Positions 23,164-23,769 of a stretch of 23,769 nucleotides of DNA are shown in pieces (position 1 is the first letter of the stretch; each line of letters opens with the position of its first letter). Source of the stretch: Ruminococcaceae bacterium UBA6413 (GTDB taxonomy: Bacteria > Bacillota > Clostridia > Oscillospirales > Ruminococcaceae); contig DJPL01000011.1 in assembly GCA_002437415.1 (NCBI GenBank), positions 1 to 23,769 on the forward strand. Reading direction: 5' to 3'. The notes under the pieces are model-generated. The model made no database searches, had not been told where the DNA came from, and saw only the letters and a program-made list of their open reading frames with translations. The position numbers and the translations under genes are program-made.

Positions 23164-23739
23164 TTACGCTGCAAGATGCTTTTTCACTATTCTTCTGCCG
23201 ATCATCGCACCGATAAATGCGGTTATAATTACACCTGCGACCAATGCGACCGACCACCATGACTGAAGGATATCGGAAGCGGCGAGAATACTGTCCTGAC
23301 GACCGTCCGATACCATCTGATCTGCCATAGCCTGCGCGGCAATGCCGTAAGGAATAACAGTGCTTCCGAATGCGGCAAATACCTGATTGATAATGTAGCT
23401 TATGGTGAGAGCCTTTCCGTTGCCGTAGCCTATCTTCCACAGAAGCAGCTCTGCAATGACACCGGAGAGAAGGAACAGAATGATATACGGCAGATAGCCG
23501 CCCATAATTGCGCGGACAATGCTGTAAATGAGGATCGCACCGGGCTTTTTCACCTTTGTGCCGATTATGAAGTAGACAACACCCTCAAGCAGGGCGAAGA
23601 ATACAGGCATAAGAATGATAGTTATCGGCGTTGCATACAAGAGTGAGCTTGCGAAGAATAGCACCACGTTGATGAGCGCCAGCAGGACAACCGTGAATAT
23701 GTCCTTGATCTTTAGTTTGTTTGTACTTTCGGTTTTCAT
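23164..23739 (-). CDS. MptD/Trep_Strep-type ECF transporter S component
   Basis: A 191-aa integral membrane protein with about six hydrophobic segments and a short basic N-terminus (MKTESTNKLKIKDIF). The segments run from VVLLALINVVLFFASSL to VALVAGVIITAFIGAMIGRRIVKKH. The GKALTISYIINQVFAAFGS and IYSIVRAIMGGYLPY stretches fit the MptD (Trep_Strep, PF09605) family of substrate-capture proteins of ECF transporters. GAGGAG precedes the ATG at 23739. It is the first gene of the minus-strand operon; the promoter probably lies past the window end. No EcfT or EcfA gene is visible in the window, so the energising partner is either the ABC pair downstream or a shared module elsewhere. Confidence 0.82.
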   Translation of the reverse strand: MKTESTNKLKIKDIFTVVLLALINVVLFFASSLLYATPITIILMPVFFALLEGVVYFIIGTKVKKPGAILIYSIVRAIMGGYLPYIILFLLSGVIAELLLWKIGYGNGKALTISYIINQVFAAFGSTVIPYGIAAQAMADQMVSDGRQDSILAASDILQSWWSVALVAGVIITAFIGAMIGRRIVKKHLAA

Positions 23740-23769
23740 AGTTAAAACTCCTCGTATAATAAAGTTATC

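Overview
The window looks like chromosomal DNA from a Gram-positive, anaerobic, gut-type Clostridia, most likely in the Ruminococcus/Oscillospiraceae neighbourhood. This is inferred from gene content: a sortase-anchored surface protein with an SPETG signal, a LytTR plus DUF3021 pair, a KTR zinc-ribbon peptide, an MptD-type S component and a flavodoxin-ferredoxin (EFR1-type) gene. Ribosome binding sites are strong AGGAGG-like sequences, base composition is moderate, and GTG/TTG starts occur. No rRNA, tRNA, transposase, integrase, phage gene or CRISPR array was seen.

Layout. (1) 1-2982 is the 3' part of a large secreted, wall-anchored protein: lamin-tail domain, choice-of-anchor I beta-propeller-like domain, Ig-like domain, helical stalk, 21-bp tandem repeats and sorting signal. 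It ends at a strong terminator. (2) 3162-3804 is a TetR-family regulator behind a consensus sigma-A promoter that overlaps a palindromic operator. (3) 4091-5158 is a small operon of LytTR regulator, DUF3021 membrane protein and KTR zinc ribbon, closed by a terminator at 5159-5204. (4) 5259-17656 is about 12 kb of plus-strand accessory genes with no convincing terminator inside it. It holds a twice-frameshifted EFR1 ferredoxin gene, a cysteine hydrolase, a small membrane protein with a lipoprotein, a CPBP protease, a DUF3781 remnant, two unrelated SAM methyltransferases, DUF3795/DUF1697/metallo-beta-lactamase genes, a mini HExxH membrane protein, a GNAT with an ABC-2 exporter, a flavin-binding-type small protein, and an AraC regulator with a second ABC-2 exporter. 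(5) 17747-19506 holds a terminator, a promoter with a structured leader, a multi-TM membrane protein and a GNAT. (6) 19649-23739, on the minus strand, is an operon of an MptD-like ECF S component followed by two ABC half-transporters. It converges on the plus-strand genes at a perfect 16-bp bidirectional terminator.

How the genes fit together. Three sub-blocks are translationally coupled by ATGA-type overlaps or zero gaps: DUF3795-DUF1697-MBL, GNAT-ATPase-permease, and AraC-ATPase-permease. Each is probably one functional unit. The two exporter blocks look like drug or peptide efflux modules, one with an acetyltransferase and one with its own ligand-sensing AraC. The rest of the middle region reads as a pile of single-gene accessory functions that includes decaying genes, which suggests a variable cargo region of the chromosome.

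No element here is clearly a new defence or mobile system. The best candidates for something undescribed are the MptD plus paired exporter-fold ABC operon, which has no ECF A/T proteins in view; the tightly coupled DUF3795-DUF1697-MBL trio; and several structured leaders.
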